Shown here in pieces: positions 23,301 through 34,346 of a DNA stretch of 64,000 nucleotides (its first letter is position 1; each line of letters starts with the position of its first letter). This stretch comes from Antedon mediterranea. Taxonomy: Eukaryota > Echinodermata > Crinoidea > Comatulida > Antedonidae. The notes beneath the pieces were generated by a model. That model saw only the letters and a list, made by a program, of their open reading frames with translations. It was not told the origin of the DNA and did not search any database. Both the position numbers and the translations under genes were made by a program. The stretch spans positions 7,874,001 to 7,938,000 of the forward strand of contig NC_092679.1 of NCBI RefSeq assembly GCF_964355755.1. Reading direction: 5' to 3'.

Positions 23301-23713
23301 ATTATTAAAATTCATAATGATGGCGTTGGGAATGATAAGGAGCATATAGTTGTGGTCAAAATTGAAAGATTGACTAAAGCTCTGTCTACACTATCAAACT
23401 TCATGCGACAAACAAATGTGATGTGCCCATATATGGACATGAGGATGTCATATCACTACCATATTTGGGCACATCAAACTTTTTTTGTCAAACTAGTTTG
23501 ATAGTTTAGACAGAGCCTTAGAACGGTATCGGTCTTACCAGAATTATCGACTCCATTCTGGATAGCTTTGTCGATAGTATAACCGCTTGAAGTTGTAACA
23601 TCCCTCAACTTCTTATACATTGCGTCAGTCAAATGCTTCGACAGAAGACTTTTGTGCCCCTTAAAATTGGGGTAGTCTTCAGAAGTATCATACTTAAGTT
23701 GGTTCTTGTTCAT
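17399..23713 (-). CDS. Arginine kinase, creatine-kinase-like dimeric type (7 coding exons)
   Basis: Phosphagen kinase that moves phosphate between ATP and a guanidino acceptor for energy buffering. Coding exons in transcript order: 23713-23539, 23127-23023, 19366-19196, 19024-18853, 18434-18311, 18074-17885, 17577-17399; 371 aa. Overall sequence follows creatine kinase, for example [45 protein letters not shown] and [18 protein letters not shown]. The reactive cysteine is C273 in [10 protein letters not shown]. The guanidino-specificity loop between VDN and AGDEE has 8 residues (SDFHLGLL) against 12 in vertebrate creatine kinases. A short loop goes with arginine as substrate, and echinoderm arginine kinases are known to derive from the creatine kinase line. 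Creatine kinase activity cannot be excluded by sequence. An acceptor just before the ATG implies an upstream 5' UTR exon. Confidence 0.9.
17669..17827. mobile_element. MITE family A, copy 2
   Basis: Inverted ends AGCTTGGTTC and GGAACCAAGCT at 17669 and 17827. Interior words (TTGACCAAT, TTGCGTTGGGCTTACGTCCTTGTG) match copy 1 at 9638. It is diverged and the target duplication is not preserved. It lies in the last intron of the arginine kinase gene. Confidence 0.75.
18509..18699. mobile_element. MITE family A, copy 3
   Basis: Left end CTTGTTCCCACTA, right end TAGTGGGAACCAAAC. The interior carries CGCAACGCAATGCAAGGACGTA and TTGACCAATGGC as in the other copies, with a small internal duplication of the GCAAGGACG word. 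It lies in an arginine kinase intron. Confidence 0.75.
18717..18749. repeat. Perfect 33-nt palindrome
   Basis: Arms of 16 bp (CAAAGATAGTGTAGTA and its complement) around a single C. The direct repeat CGATAC flanks it at 18711-18716 and 18751-18756, as a target duplication would. It is too short and too perfect to be judged as a microRNA. Confidence 0.8.
19536..19600. mobile_element. MITE family B, truncated copy
   Basis: TCTCTGTCTACACTATTACACTTTATGTGA followed by GATGTGCCCAAATTTTGGA matches the left half of the family B elements at 23377, 40418 and 56197; the right half is absent. Confidence 0.55.
21940..22030 (-). mobile_element. tRNA-derived SINE head in arginine kinase intron 2
   Basis: On the minus strand, CTAAGTGATACATTGGTTGGAC resembles a tRNA A box region. 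About 35 nt further on, CCGAGTTCGAATCTCGGGCG forms a T-arm-like stem with a B box. The acceptor stem is not tRNA-like. The 3' extent of the SINE body is not resolved. Confidence 0.55.
22290..22313. repeat. (GTC)n microsatellite
   Basis: Eight or so GTC/TCG triplets within an arginine kinase intron. A G homopolymer of about 14 lies further on at about 23262-23275. Confidence 0.85.
23377..23518. mobile_element. MITE family B, copy 1 (ends AAGCTCTGTCTACACTATCAAA)
   Basis: About 142 bp with inverted ends AAGCTCTGTCTACACTATCAAACTT and TTTGATAGTTTAGACAGAGCCT, bounded by TA on both sides. The interior has GTGCCCATATATGGACAT, a GATGTCATA core and ACCATATTTGGGCAC, so it is a complete foldback. It lies in arginine kinase intron 1, between its first two coding exons. 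Confidence 0.82.
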
Positions 23714-25686
23714 GGTTGGTGGCTGCTTAAAAAGAAAGTTTTAAAAGGTCTTATAACTAGCCAAAATCCAAATGTTTGCTTGTGTGAAAGTTTAGTTCAT
23801 ATTCAAATTCAGTCATAATATTTTAATACACAATTATGAACACAATCCGGATATAAAATTGTATTTAATCAACTTTGTTTACGTATATCAATCCACTAAG
23901 ATAAAACATTGATAATAAGAGGGAAGTCACGATTCAACGTTTCGATCATTTTTTTAAATAATCATTATAGGAACGACAAAATACAACATGTTGGGCAGTA
24001 ATAATTTATGTTTTGTGCGGTTCGTCGATGTAATTAGGTTATTTTATATATATAGAAAAACAAATAATATTGAATACAATTATATTGTATCTTCCACCAA
24101 AGATCGTGTTCGTTCAAGTTTGTTTATGGTCAATAATTCACACAGTAGAAGTACACAGAATCATTGATTTGCCAGGTCGTCGGGTCGGTTTAGTCTTTCA
24201 ATTTAAAAACAATGATTTATAGTTGCGAAATCTTTCTTCAATAAATATAATTCAATAAGTTGATAGCAGCATTGCTATTAGGTCTGCAGCGTCTTGTTAC
24301 CTAGCAACTTGATCTAACAAACGCTAACAAAACCGATAGCAAATTTAAGTAGATCTTAAAAATTCGAGTCTAATGAATACTGGTAATTAACAGCAGCTTT
24401 GTTTTTAGTAAGCCATGCATTGTGAAAGTTGTGTCTTTTGTTGCGTTGTATCATAAAACTATAGAATTCTCTCAACAGAACCAGCTTAATTCTGTTCGTA
24501 TTCTGTAGGTGCAGATACGGTTACGGGACTAACTTATTTAACAATAGCATGAGTACTTGTGTTGTTGTTTGATATTATTGATTTAGTCTTACATTACAAT
24601 ACATGAGAATGTTCAATGGGACGCTACTCTCTCAAGCATCTCTTAAACGTATAAAGGTTAACGGCATCACCTTGGCAACCGACAACACTTATTCGTGAAC
24701 TTGGTAATCTTAATCCAATCATGGCGGACGTGTTGTAATATTTCCAAAATGTGTATTTTAAGAATACCTCTGTATTAGGTTGGACCTAGCAAATATGTTT
24801 GTGATATATTCGGCTGTATTTCAATTATTTAATAATTAAACGCGAATAAGCAATTCTATTAAATATGGTCAGAGAAACAATAGTCTTTGACCAAACGCAA
24901 ACGTATGCCTTTGAGTGAATTTCAACACTAAAACAAACATAACAATGTTAGTTATGCAATTCTTTCAATCAAGCTCCGAGGAAGAACGTTCGGGATTCAT
25001 TCTAGAGAACTTTGGAATTTAGTTATGTTGGGGATAGATAATCTATTGAACCTAAAAGCGTCGAGCAAACATAAAAAGTTGTTTAATCAGTTTTTAGGCC
25101 TCTGCCTTCGCGACTATGAAAAACACATTTAGAGTTTCATACATTTACTATAGTAATAAAATAGGCAAAACTAATTATTTTGACAAAAATACAATATTTA
25201 GCAGCAATTCTAACACACATGCATTAAAAATCGCTAAAACCAGAAATAAGAACGATATTATGACGAGTATTTGGTAATAATACGTCATAACATTCTGCCT
25301 CTGAACATTATGGTTCGAAAGATATTAATCACATTGAATATTCGAATGTTTATGCGCACATAATTATATGGAATAGAGATTTATATTGCTATGGTAACCA
25401 GTCTAAGTACATAAGCAATTCTTTAATGGCCGGATGATTTAATGTCTATTATTTAAATTAACAACTGATATTTCGTTTTTTGACTTTGACTTACATACAC
25501 GACATACATTATGTGAAGCATTTAGTTAGTGAAAACTGCCTAAACAATTTTCGATTTATAAGAGCAGCAATAGGCCTAATATAATTAATACAAATACGAA
25601 AAAGAGTTTGCATTTACTTACTGATGAAGTCGATATAAATTATAAATAATTATGTATATATTTGTGATTAATAAAATATATCTTAC

Positions 25687-25800
25687 CCTTTTGAGATGCT
25701 GATGTTCAGTTGGATACTAGCAGTAGCGTTATCTGCAAAGCTATGCCAATCTTGCGCCAGGAATTCTATTATAGAAGACATGACACTTCGCACTGATTGG
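25687..25800 (-). other. Candidate 5' exon of arginine kinase with an upstream ORF
   Basis: On the minus strand a possible exon ends at 25687 with donor GTAAGA. It contains an ATG (25781-25779) that opens 31 codons plus 2 nt. Spliced to the acceptor just before the arginine kinase ATG, this frame ends in a TGA that overlaps the start codon as ATGA. The 5' limit is not visible; this exon is inferred from the splice sites only. Confidence 0.4.
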
Positions 25801-26474
25801 TTGAAAATGTCCAGGGAGTTGGGTGTTTTCTGAATGCGCCCTCTACCATCAAGACATTCTTTTCATCAGTACTTGACTCAATATTTTTTGATGTCCAAAA
25901 TATGAATATCATGGACCTATAAATTACATGGAGATATCTCACTGGTGTGATGTAATAACAAAATTACCACCAAAAAGAGCGTAATTGATTATAGTGTAAC
26001 AATGTAGGTCTAGCTGTAAGAAGTATCACCACCACCAGTGCGGCGTATGTTGATGTTGATGTTGCTGATTGACACCATTCAATCATGAAATTGTGATCAG
26101 TTGAAAAATAACTTTCCATATAAATCCAACTGTTACAGTCTCAATAAATCAAACATTAATTAGATGACAGTCCACCGCACATTGGAGGGCGTACTTACAA
26201 AATAAATTTACTTATGATGACTGTATGATGAACCAAATATTAGGCCTACTATTATATATTATATACATAGGCCTACATAAATCCAAAGGCAAAATACTGA
26301 AAAAATGACAATGCTGTGGGTATCACTGGCTGGATCTAAAAAAGCGAAAAGATAAATCAAAACGATACAGTAAAACAGCCAGAAAAACACACTGCCCTTC
26401 ATATAGGCCTACAATATACTTTGATCGGCAAGTAGGCATTGAAACGCTCTTTTGTCGATAATTCGTTGCCTCCA
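25801..26474. other. Upstream region of arginine kinase, no gene seen
   Basis: Probably holds the arginine kinase promoter. AT-rich, with scattered GGCCTA words (26243, 26270, 26405). No open frame with protein features. Confidence 0.4.
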
Positions 26475-27264
26475 CATTACGCGGACCAGGCTACGTTAGC
26501 GTTACGGTTAGGCAATTTGGTTTTGACAAGCAATTACTGTCAGTGCTTTGTAAGTTATTGTGATTTTATTGCCCTGGAGTGTCATTTGAGCCACAAGTTC
26601 TAACTACAAGTCCTGCCCACTGGAGGTTGGTCTAACCTGAGATGATTCGCATGGAAGAGCTTGAGTCATTCTCTTAAGTTTGGCCTCGATGACCTTTGCG
26701 CAGGCTACCTAGAATTCTCATGGGCCATTAAATATTCAGTTTCAACTTTTAGATTTTATGTGGTTTGAGACTTTGTTGAGCATTTTTAAAAATGTGTATA
26801 GGCCTACTACAGTACATAATATTAATATTTAATCAAAGATAAGAACAATAATGCAATATACATTGAGATATAAATGATGTAAAATAAACCATAAAGATTA
26901 ATACAATAAACTACAAATAGCCAATTTTTAAGTTTTAATGGAAAAAAATGATTGACCTATGAAAGAACCCTAAAATAAACATATAAACAAAAATAAACGC
27001 CAAGTGATGATAACCAATTTAAATTAATACACATTCAAAAGTTTTATCATCATGTAAATAATTATCTTAAATTAAAAATGAAAGATATATTTAGGTTAAC
27101 AAATTGAATATAATATGTTTCCTTTTTTCTTATCACTCTTGAAAAGTAATGTTATCTGTTATCTGCCAGAGTCACATGTTCTGACCCTTTCCTTCATTTG
27201 TTTAGCTCTGTTGATGAATACTCTGATACTTTTTTTCGTAAAATGCTACAAATAAGTGTGTATG

Positions 27265-28311
27265 TTTTTTACCCTGCCACTGTTTTAGTACAACACAATT
27301 TTGTGTACCCTGCCACTGTTTTGTATCCCTGCCACCGTTTTTGTATCCCTGCAATCTTATTTTTTCACAGAAACTTTGTATACAACACAAGTTTTTGTAT
27401 CCTAGATCATTGTTTTGTACCCTGACACCGTTTTTGTTCCCTGCTACTGTTTTTGTACCCTGCCACCGTTTTTGTACCCTGCTACTGTTTTTGTACCATG
27501 CCCCAGTTTTTGTACCCAGCTGCCATCGTGTTTGTACCCTGCCACTGTTTTTGTACCCTGCCACTGTTTTTATACCCTGCCACCGTTTTTGTACCCTGCG
27601 ACTGTTTTTGTACCCTCCCACCGTTTTTTTATCCTGCCACCGTTTTTGTATCCCTGCCACCGTTTTTGTACCACTGTCATCGTCTTTTTTCCCAGACACT
27701 TTGTATACAACACAAGTTTTTGTACCATAGACCACTGCTTGTCATACCCTGTCTCTGTTTTTGTACCCTGATACCGTTTTTGTACCATGTCACCGTTTTT
27801 GTACCCTGCCACTATTTTTGTACCTTGCCACTGTTTTTGTACCCATCTGCCATCGTTTTTGTACCCTGCCACCGTTTTTGTACCCAGCTGCCATCGATTT
27901 TGTACTGCCACCGTTTTTGTACCCTGCCACTTTTTTGTACCCTGCCACCGTTTTTGTACCCTGCCACTGTTTATGTACCCTGCGACTGTTTTTGTACCCA
28001 GCTGCCATCGTTTTTGTACCCTGCCATCGTTTTTGTACCCTGCCACCGTTTTTGTACCCTGCCACCGTTTTTGTACCCTGCCACCGTTTTTGTATCCTGC
28101 CACCGTTTTTGTACCCTGCCACTGTTTTTGTACCGAGCTGCTATCGTTTTTATACCCTGCCACCGTTTTTGTACCCTCCACTGTTTTTGTACCCTGCTCA
28201 TTTTTTGTACCCAACTGCCATCAATGTTGTACCCTGCCACTGTTTTTGTACCCTGCCACTTTTTTTGTACCCAGCTGCCATCGTTTTTGTACCCTGCCAC
28301 TGTTTGTACCC
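27265..28311. repeat. 19-bp-period minisatellite, block 1
   Basis: Tandem copies of TTTTTGTACCCTGCCACCG with variants (CCACTG, CCATCG). Longer 22-bp units carry CAGCTGCCATCG. Two interruptions contain ACTTTGTATACAACACAAG (27373 and 27698), showing a higher-order duplication of about 325 bp. Because the unit has no stop in any frame, long open frames arise on both strands (up to 298 codons). They are repeat artefacts. Confidence 0.95.
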
Positions 28312-28486
28312 TTCTACCAGGGCCTTCCAGCCTTTTAAACACTGCCTGACATACAAAGATATTTTAAGTCATTTTGTGAAAAATATACATTTATTTAGTT
28401 TAATGGAATATCACAACCACTAAGTATTTATTCCTGTATAAGGTCAGCAATCAGATTTCCCGCGAACTATTGTATAAAATTAGTGA

Positions 28487-29104
28487 CGCTGTTTTTGTAC
28501 ACTGCCACCGTTTTTGTACCCTGCCACCGTTTTTGTACCCTGCCACTGTTTTTGTACCCAGCTGCCATCGTTTTTGTACTCTGCCATCGTTTTTGTACCC
28601 TGCCACCGTTTTTGTACCCTGCCACCGATTTTGTACCCTGCCACCGTTTTTGTACCCTGCCATCGATGTTGTACCCTGCCACTTTTTTTGTACCCAGCTG
28701 CCATCGTTTTTGTACCCTGCCACCGTTTTTGTACCCTTCCACTATTTTTGTACCCTGCCACTGTTTTTGTACCCATCTGCCATCGTTTTTGTACCCTGCC
28801 ACCGTTTTTGTACGCTGCCACTGTTTTTGTACCCTGTTACTGTTTTTGTACCCAGCTGCCATCTATTTTGTACCCTGTCACCTTTTTTGTACCCTGCCAC
28901 TGTTTTTGTACCCTGCTACTGTTTTTGTACCTTGCTACTGTTGTTGTACCCTGCTACTGTTTTTGTACCCTGCTACTGTTTTTGTACCCAGCTGCCATCG
29001 ATTTTGTACCCTGCCACCGTTTTTGTACCCTGTCGCTGTTTGTGTACCCTGCCACTGTTTTTATACCCTGCCACCATTTTTGTACCCAGTCAATGTTTTT
29101 GTAC
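28487..29104. repeat. 19-bp-period minisatellite, block 2
   Basis: The same unit as block 1, resuming after a 175-bp interruption (28312-28486). The interruption includes a 65-bp sequence repeated at 31341-31412. About thirty units, again with periodic CAGCTGCCATCG variants. Confidence 0.95.
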
Positions 29105-31655
29105 AAAACAATTTTTTTTTACAAGTGTTGTACCCAGAAACGTTTTATAACAATTTTATACAATGCAAAATAGAACAAAATACGTGATAATTGCAAATAA
29201 ATATAATTTCATTTTCAATTTAATTTTATTTCCTCAATATAATAACATACATACAGGATAATACATGCAATGAAGTAATCATGTGGGGAGAGAGTCATAA
29301 TAAGTCAGTCAGTAAGTTTGACCCACCACGAAATATAACATTAAATACGAATACGAAAAAAAAAATAATAATAAATAATAAATAAAAGAAAACAAAGCTA
29401 CAATTTATGCATATTCTCTGTTATACTCATTACTTACTAAATGTTTACTGTTAACATGATATTGTTCTCATCCTTTAACATTAATATTAATATTTTTGTT
29501 CTTTAATGTTTACAAAACTTTTATTTCCAGCAGATTATCCTTTTTTTGCACTATAACTTCTTAAATTTTCATTTAACTTTTTTACTTTCTTCTCTTATGT
29601 GGATTCATTCCACTTTTTTTAAACTTATTTTCTTTAAAAAAACTATTTCCATATATCATTTTGTTTATACATACATTATCATTTAACCACATTGATTACA
29701 TAGTTTCCTCTTTTTATACATAATTATTATCTATTACACATTTTCATTAACAAAGCTTATTTTTTCTTACATAGTTGTTTTTTTTCATCTACATGGATAT
29801 TTATTTCATACAATTATAATACGTTTATGTTTACTAAATCCATCCCATGGGTTTGTCCCATTTTATTTTTCTTTGGATTTATCTATGCAAACATATTTTC
29901 ATTTAAACAATGCATATTCTCTGTTATACTAATTACTTACTAACTTTTTACTGTTAACATTATATTTTCCTCATCCTTTAACATTGATTTTTTTGATCTT
30001 TAAATGTTTACAAAATTTATTTCCAACAGATTATCCTTTTTTGCATCTACAGTATAACCCATCAAAGTTTCATTTAACTTTTTTTTTCTTATGTGGGTTC
30101 ATTCAATTTTTAATTATTCATGATCTAACGTTATTACATAAGAAATTACTTCTGGTGCAGTCCATGGAAAGCATTTCTTCCACCTAATCTTCTCCTCCGA
30201 TGACAACTTTAAAGGAGTAGGCCTACTCCGTCCGGTCCGAAACGCCTTGCCATAATCTATTGTTACAGGTATAAATTAATTTTACCATCAATCATGAAGC
30301 ACGTACCACGTTATTACCTGTAAGAGAAAAGACAATTGGGAAAATGAGAAAATAATTGTAAAATAATCACTGAATTGTGTATAATATAATTGAATTTAAT
30401 GTATGATAATGAAAAATTAGTGGCTTAATTTAAAAAAATTACGCATAGGCCTATAACAGATTCTTATTATTGATATCATTATGGACATAATCCTGAGTTG
30501 TGGAAATTAGGATATTTTATACGAATATATATTAGGCCTACTGATATACTGTAAATAAGACCTCTTTAGTCCTACTTCACACGTTTACGTAGATCTATCT
30601 GATAAGAATTTGTTAATTATTTTATTTTTATCGGCACGTTGATTTCTACCTACCATGCAAACGCATGCAGCAAGTCAGATTTTCCTCCACAATGAATCTT
30701 CCGAGAAAGATCTTTTATTTATTTTCGATGCGCTTCCATTCAATTTTAAAATCGCTTTGATGCCTGCCGCCTCAATCCATCAAGAGGAATGGCGGGGGAT
30801 ATTTGAACTCCGTGGTATATCTGGCTTAGGCCTAACCCTTTTGCGATTAATTCTTTCTAATAGTTCTGTTGTAGGCTACATTTTCTTTCACGGGCTCGTC
30901 GTTTATATTATCAAGTAGACGGTCATTGATGACCGAGTCTACGCATTTATCTCGTATAAAATCGCGTAGAGTTATCAAATTTAAATTGTGTTTATTTGTA
31001 TCAATTATGTATGTTTGTTGCTGCTGTACATTGTCTACAAGATGTCCACCACCCAACAACAGGGGAATAAAACATGAAACACTAATATGCTTTCGTGATA
31101 CATTAGCACTGTTCGGAAGTACTCATGATTGACTATCAATCCATTTTGTTCCCAAAAATGTGAAAGATATATGCTTTCCCATTAAATTTAATAAATTGAA
31201 TATCACATGGCCATCCCAATTCCCTAACAAAACTATTGTTCATGTTTAAAAGTATTTATTTAATGTGTCTGTAGTTCTAGTTAAATTGCTTTGCATAAAG
31301 CAGCATTGAGAAATATTTAGATTATTATTATAAACAACCACTAAAGTATTTATTCCTGTACAAGGTCAGAAATCAAATTTCCCGCAAACTATTTTATAAA
31401 ATCAGTGACCTATCTAATAGTACATTGATTGGTTAATACCCAGTCAGTGAGGACCTGATTGACAAGCAGTGCCTGTTTGCTATTGGTCATTGGTAAGAGG
31501 AAGTTGAAAATGGACAGCAAGTTATTATTAACACTTGCAGTCTTAAATAAACACGCTGGCATTTTTATTACACCACAGAGTATTATTCCTGTCAACTTAT
31601 ACCACAATTGACATGTTGAGGGGATAGGTCATCCACTGATTCAGTGGATGCCAAA
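29105..31655. other. AT-rich spacer after the minisatellite, no supported gene
   Basis: A segment of about 215 bp at 29401-29620 is repeated at 29904-30120 in direct orientation (GCATATTCTCTGTTATACT, TTATTTCCA[GA]CAGATTATCC). An open frame on the minus strand (31059-30847) has ordinary amino-acid composition but no recognisable domain, and no splice context that I trust. CATCCACTGATTCAGTGGATG at 31630-31650 is a short hairpin. Confidence 0.5.
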
Positions 31656-31810
31656 CGTAACGCTAAAGTAGCCTGGTCCGTGTAATGAGCATGAATTAAG
31701 GAATAGATACATGGTTCCAGTTAACTATTTTATTAAAAATGTAATAATAGGCTTTCACTGCAAATTTAATTTAATTATTTACTTTATATATAATTATAAT
31801 AATAAACAAA

Positions 31811-32587
31811 TTATGTTGGCGGTGGTGAGTTGTGTTGGAACTTGAACAATGTACTAAATCTAAATCGAATGTCCCTTTCAATAGGTTCACAATCACCAAA
31901 CCTTATAAAATTATAAAATTGTAAAGTTATCTTTAAAACCATTAATGATATGATGATTATTAAAAATTGAAAGAACTTAGTTTGGCTTAACAATCGTTTT
32001 ATAAGACGGTAAATTCTTGATTTTTTTAAAATACTATCGTCAACTGTGAGAGCTGGTTTCATCAAAGAGTCTTTATTTTCACAGTGCGGCGATGTATCAT
32101 CTCTGCAGATGTTCATTTTTGAATCGTTTGTTATGTTATATTCGGATGATTCCGACTTTGTCCGACGGCATAATCCGATACTGTTAACACATGATTGTTT
32201 TTTTGTACGAATATCGTTTTTATCTTTGATATTTAGCTGTTGAGGTTGTTGAGACGACTGTGAAACATCATCTTTTATATATTCATCATCTTTTATTTTT
32301 CGTCTACATTCAAAAACTTCGAAAGAACTTTTATTTGATTGCCGTTTATGTTTCTGATTTATCCTCTCAGTAGTCGTTTGATTTGATGACGTATGTATGG
32401 TCAGTGATGAACCAAACTGATGAGACATGGTTGGAGGAGGTGATTTCTTTACTCTGACACTTCCAAGAGCCGACTTAATCTCGGTTATCAGTTGCTTCAT
32501 TTCGTTGAATTCTTTGTCAATGTATTTTGCACAATTTTGTATTTTATGTACCGCAACAAACCCTGCACCATTTTCTGACTTCATCGC
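31811..32587 (-). CDS. Unrecognised protein with one C-terminal membrane segment
   Basis: I do not recognise this protein. A minus-strand exon opens just after a pyrimidine-rich acceptor (TTTATTTCAAG|GCG) and starts ATG at 32584, giving 257 residues to the TGA at 31811. The N-terminal 45 residues are helical and charged (YIDKEFNEMKQLITEIKSAL). The middle is Ser/Thr/Lys-rich and probably disordered. Residues of about 204-227 are hydrophobic (FFQFLIIIISLMVLKITLQF), followed by a 30-residue basic tail ending PPPT. This suggests a membrane-anchored protein with a large cytosolic N-terminus. A candidate first exon ends at 33362 (GAT GAA|GTAAGT); it has no in-frame ATG, so it would be 5' UTR. Confidence 0.5.
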   Translation of the reverse strand, partial: AMKSENGAGFVAVHKIQNCAKYIDKEFNEMKQLITEIKSALGSVRVKKSPPPTMSHQFGSSLTIHTSSNQTTTERINQKHKRQSNKSSFEVFECRRKIKDDEYIKDDVSQSSQQPQQLNIKDKNDIRTKKQSCVNSIGLCRRTKSESSEYNITNDSKMNICRDDTSPHCENKDSLMKPALTVDDSILKKSRIYRLIKRLLSQTKFFQFLIIIISLMVLKITLQFYNFIRFGDCEPIERDIRFRFSTLFKFQHNSPPPT

Positions 32588-33117
32588 CTTGAAATAAAGA
32601 CAACCAATAAATCATAATTATAAAAAAAAATGTGCTTAGGCCTACGTGTAGGCCTATTATATTGACCAAATAGACTAGGCCTAGAAGTAGTGCACAACTA
32701 TAGGCCTATACGAAAGAGTAGGCCGTATTGCAAGTCAGTAGTGAGTAGGCCTGGCCCTCAATTATCCGATTGAATCAAAGTCTATGGATATTTAAACGTA
32801 ACGTCAAGAACCACTATTTCAACATTTTAAAAGCTGCAGATCAATCTTTATAATTTAATTCACAGACTTATCAATCATGTTTTAACATGTTTCCAATTTG
32901 TAATGTTTATTTTTATATATATTTTGTAATTTTGTGTGTTTGGTAGTAGTTTCCACAATGGAAATAAGTTTAATTAATTTTAAACCTTTTGTGTTATCCT
33001 TGTTATATCCATTTCTTTTGTCTATTATGTAAGTTTATTTGTAACTTGCCGTCTCTTGTTTCATAAAAATTGTATTATATATTTATATATATTATATATG
33101 GATATTTCGAAATAAAT

Positions 33118-33142
33118 AAATCAATCAATCAATCAATCAATA
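33118..33142. repeat. (AATC)n microsatellite
   Basis: Six AATC tetramers followed by a GGCCTA cluster at 33143-33232. Confidence 0.8.
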
Positions 33143-33430
33143 CTAGGCTAGCTTAAGCCTGGTTTTTTAGAGGCCTACAGTACTAAAATTAATAAGCCTA
33201 GGGCCTAGGCCTATAGGGCCTAGGCCTATTATTATTATTTTTCCGTCTGCAGTATGTCCGTTTATTGGCCCTACCAAGCCCTAACATACTCATTGGTCTT
33301 CTGACTACTATACATGAGCACGTTTTTTAAAATTATATGGTGAAAGTAATTATTTACTTACTTCATCAATAAGCACGTGCTGTTTAAAATAGAAAGCCGA
33401 AAAGAGTTTGTAAAACGCCTCGATTTTCTG

Positions 33431-34346
33431 CGCGCGCGTCTTATTCGAACGAATAGCCCCCTACACGTGCCGCAACAATATCAACCGTACCTATTGACAG
33501 ATTCAACGATTTGACAGGAAAAGGGGTAAAAATAAACGCAAGAAATTGTTATAAATCGGTAGAAACGATTACGTTAATCGTTAACGATTTACGCGATCGT
33601 TCATAGTTTCTTGGTTCTCTGCTGGGACACGTGGACGTGAAGTACTACAAAACCAATGCCGGCCGGCCACGCGCAGCCGAGCCCGCGTGTAAATTAAACA
33701 TTATAATATTTAATTGGCTTAATATTATAATTTAATTTGACTTAGGCTTGTTGTTTTGAAATATCAGACCTTAAAAGTGTACAAAAAAAGGTACAAAACA
33801 TCGTCGCGTTGTAAAAATTCAAGAATTGTCGCGTACCTATTTTTTCACAAACTGCAATGATGTAATTTGTGGACCATTTAATTGGTCAGTTTTAACGATC
33901 GTAATCGTTAAAGTTGAACCCAGTTCGATTGAAGATTTTAACGATTTTAACTTTTCAATTTCAACTTAACGATAGTCACATTTTGTCATCAACTTTTTTT
34001 ACTATTTGCTAATAAACGATAATCATCCTTTTTTTTAAACTGTGTTTAAATCGTGGTAAACTGTTTTGTTCAGGTGCCCACTATACATACAAAATAGGTA
34101 TTCCGAAATAGAGAAGAATGCATTTAGTTCATCCTCAAAGTCAGTAGTATGGACGTTATTTTAACTTCATAGTGTCAACTGGTTGTACACAGTTGTGAAA
34201 GAACAATCTCTTGCCAGGGATTGCTAATGCTGTTGATGTGAATCCATACTACTTTAAGATTTCGTTATTATTCAAATCAAACTATAGATAAATAGATAGA
34301 CCTCGTTACATTTTCACTGTAAACACAACCTTCAAATTAACATCTT
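33431..34346. other. Intergenic, with a dispersed GC-rich repeat and AACGAT words
   Basis: 33595-33705 is an inverted relative of a sequence in CDKAL1 intron 2 (about 3236-3345). The shared words are GCTGCGCGT, GCCGGC, TTGGTTTT, ACTTCACGTCC and GTGTCCCAGCA. Around 33536-33600 and 33895-33980 are repeated and inverted TAACGATT words, possibly the ends of a decayed foldback element. No gene. Confidence 0.5.

Larger units (their letters stand above)
26475..31687. mobile_element. 5.2-kb block bounded by a 32-bp inverted repeat
   Basis: CATTACGCGGACCAGGCTAC... at 26475-26506 is inverted at 31656-31687 with two mismatches over 32 bp. The block contains the minisatellite and two copies of a 65-bp sequence (28420-28490 and 31341-31412). 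It also contains a 500-bp-spaced direct duplication (29401-29620 and 29904-30120). No transposase is seen. It could be a composite or decayed transposon, or a chance pairing of two old repeats. Confidence 0.5.

Noticed and set aside
26615-26705. Minus-strand frame with AKVIEAKLKRMTQALPCESS
   Set aside because: Plausible composition, but short, without clear exon boundaries or any recognisable family; it may be a chance frame or a transposon remnant.
27202-29187. Many long open frames of 90-298 codons on both strands
   Set aside because: They come from the 19-bp minisatellite, whose unit has no stop in any frame. The predicted peptides are just the repeat read in shifted frames.
30847-31059. 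70-codon minus-strand frame ending near RTIRKN
   Set aside because: No domain, no splice context and no second exon found; it lies within a repeat-built block.
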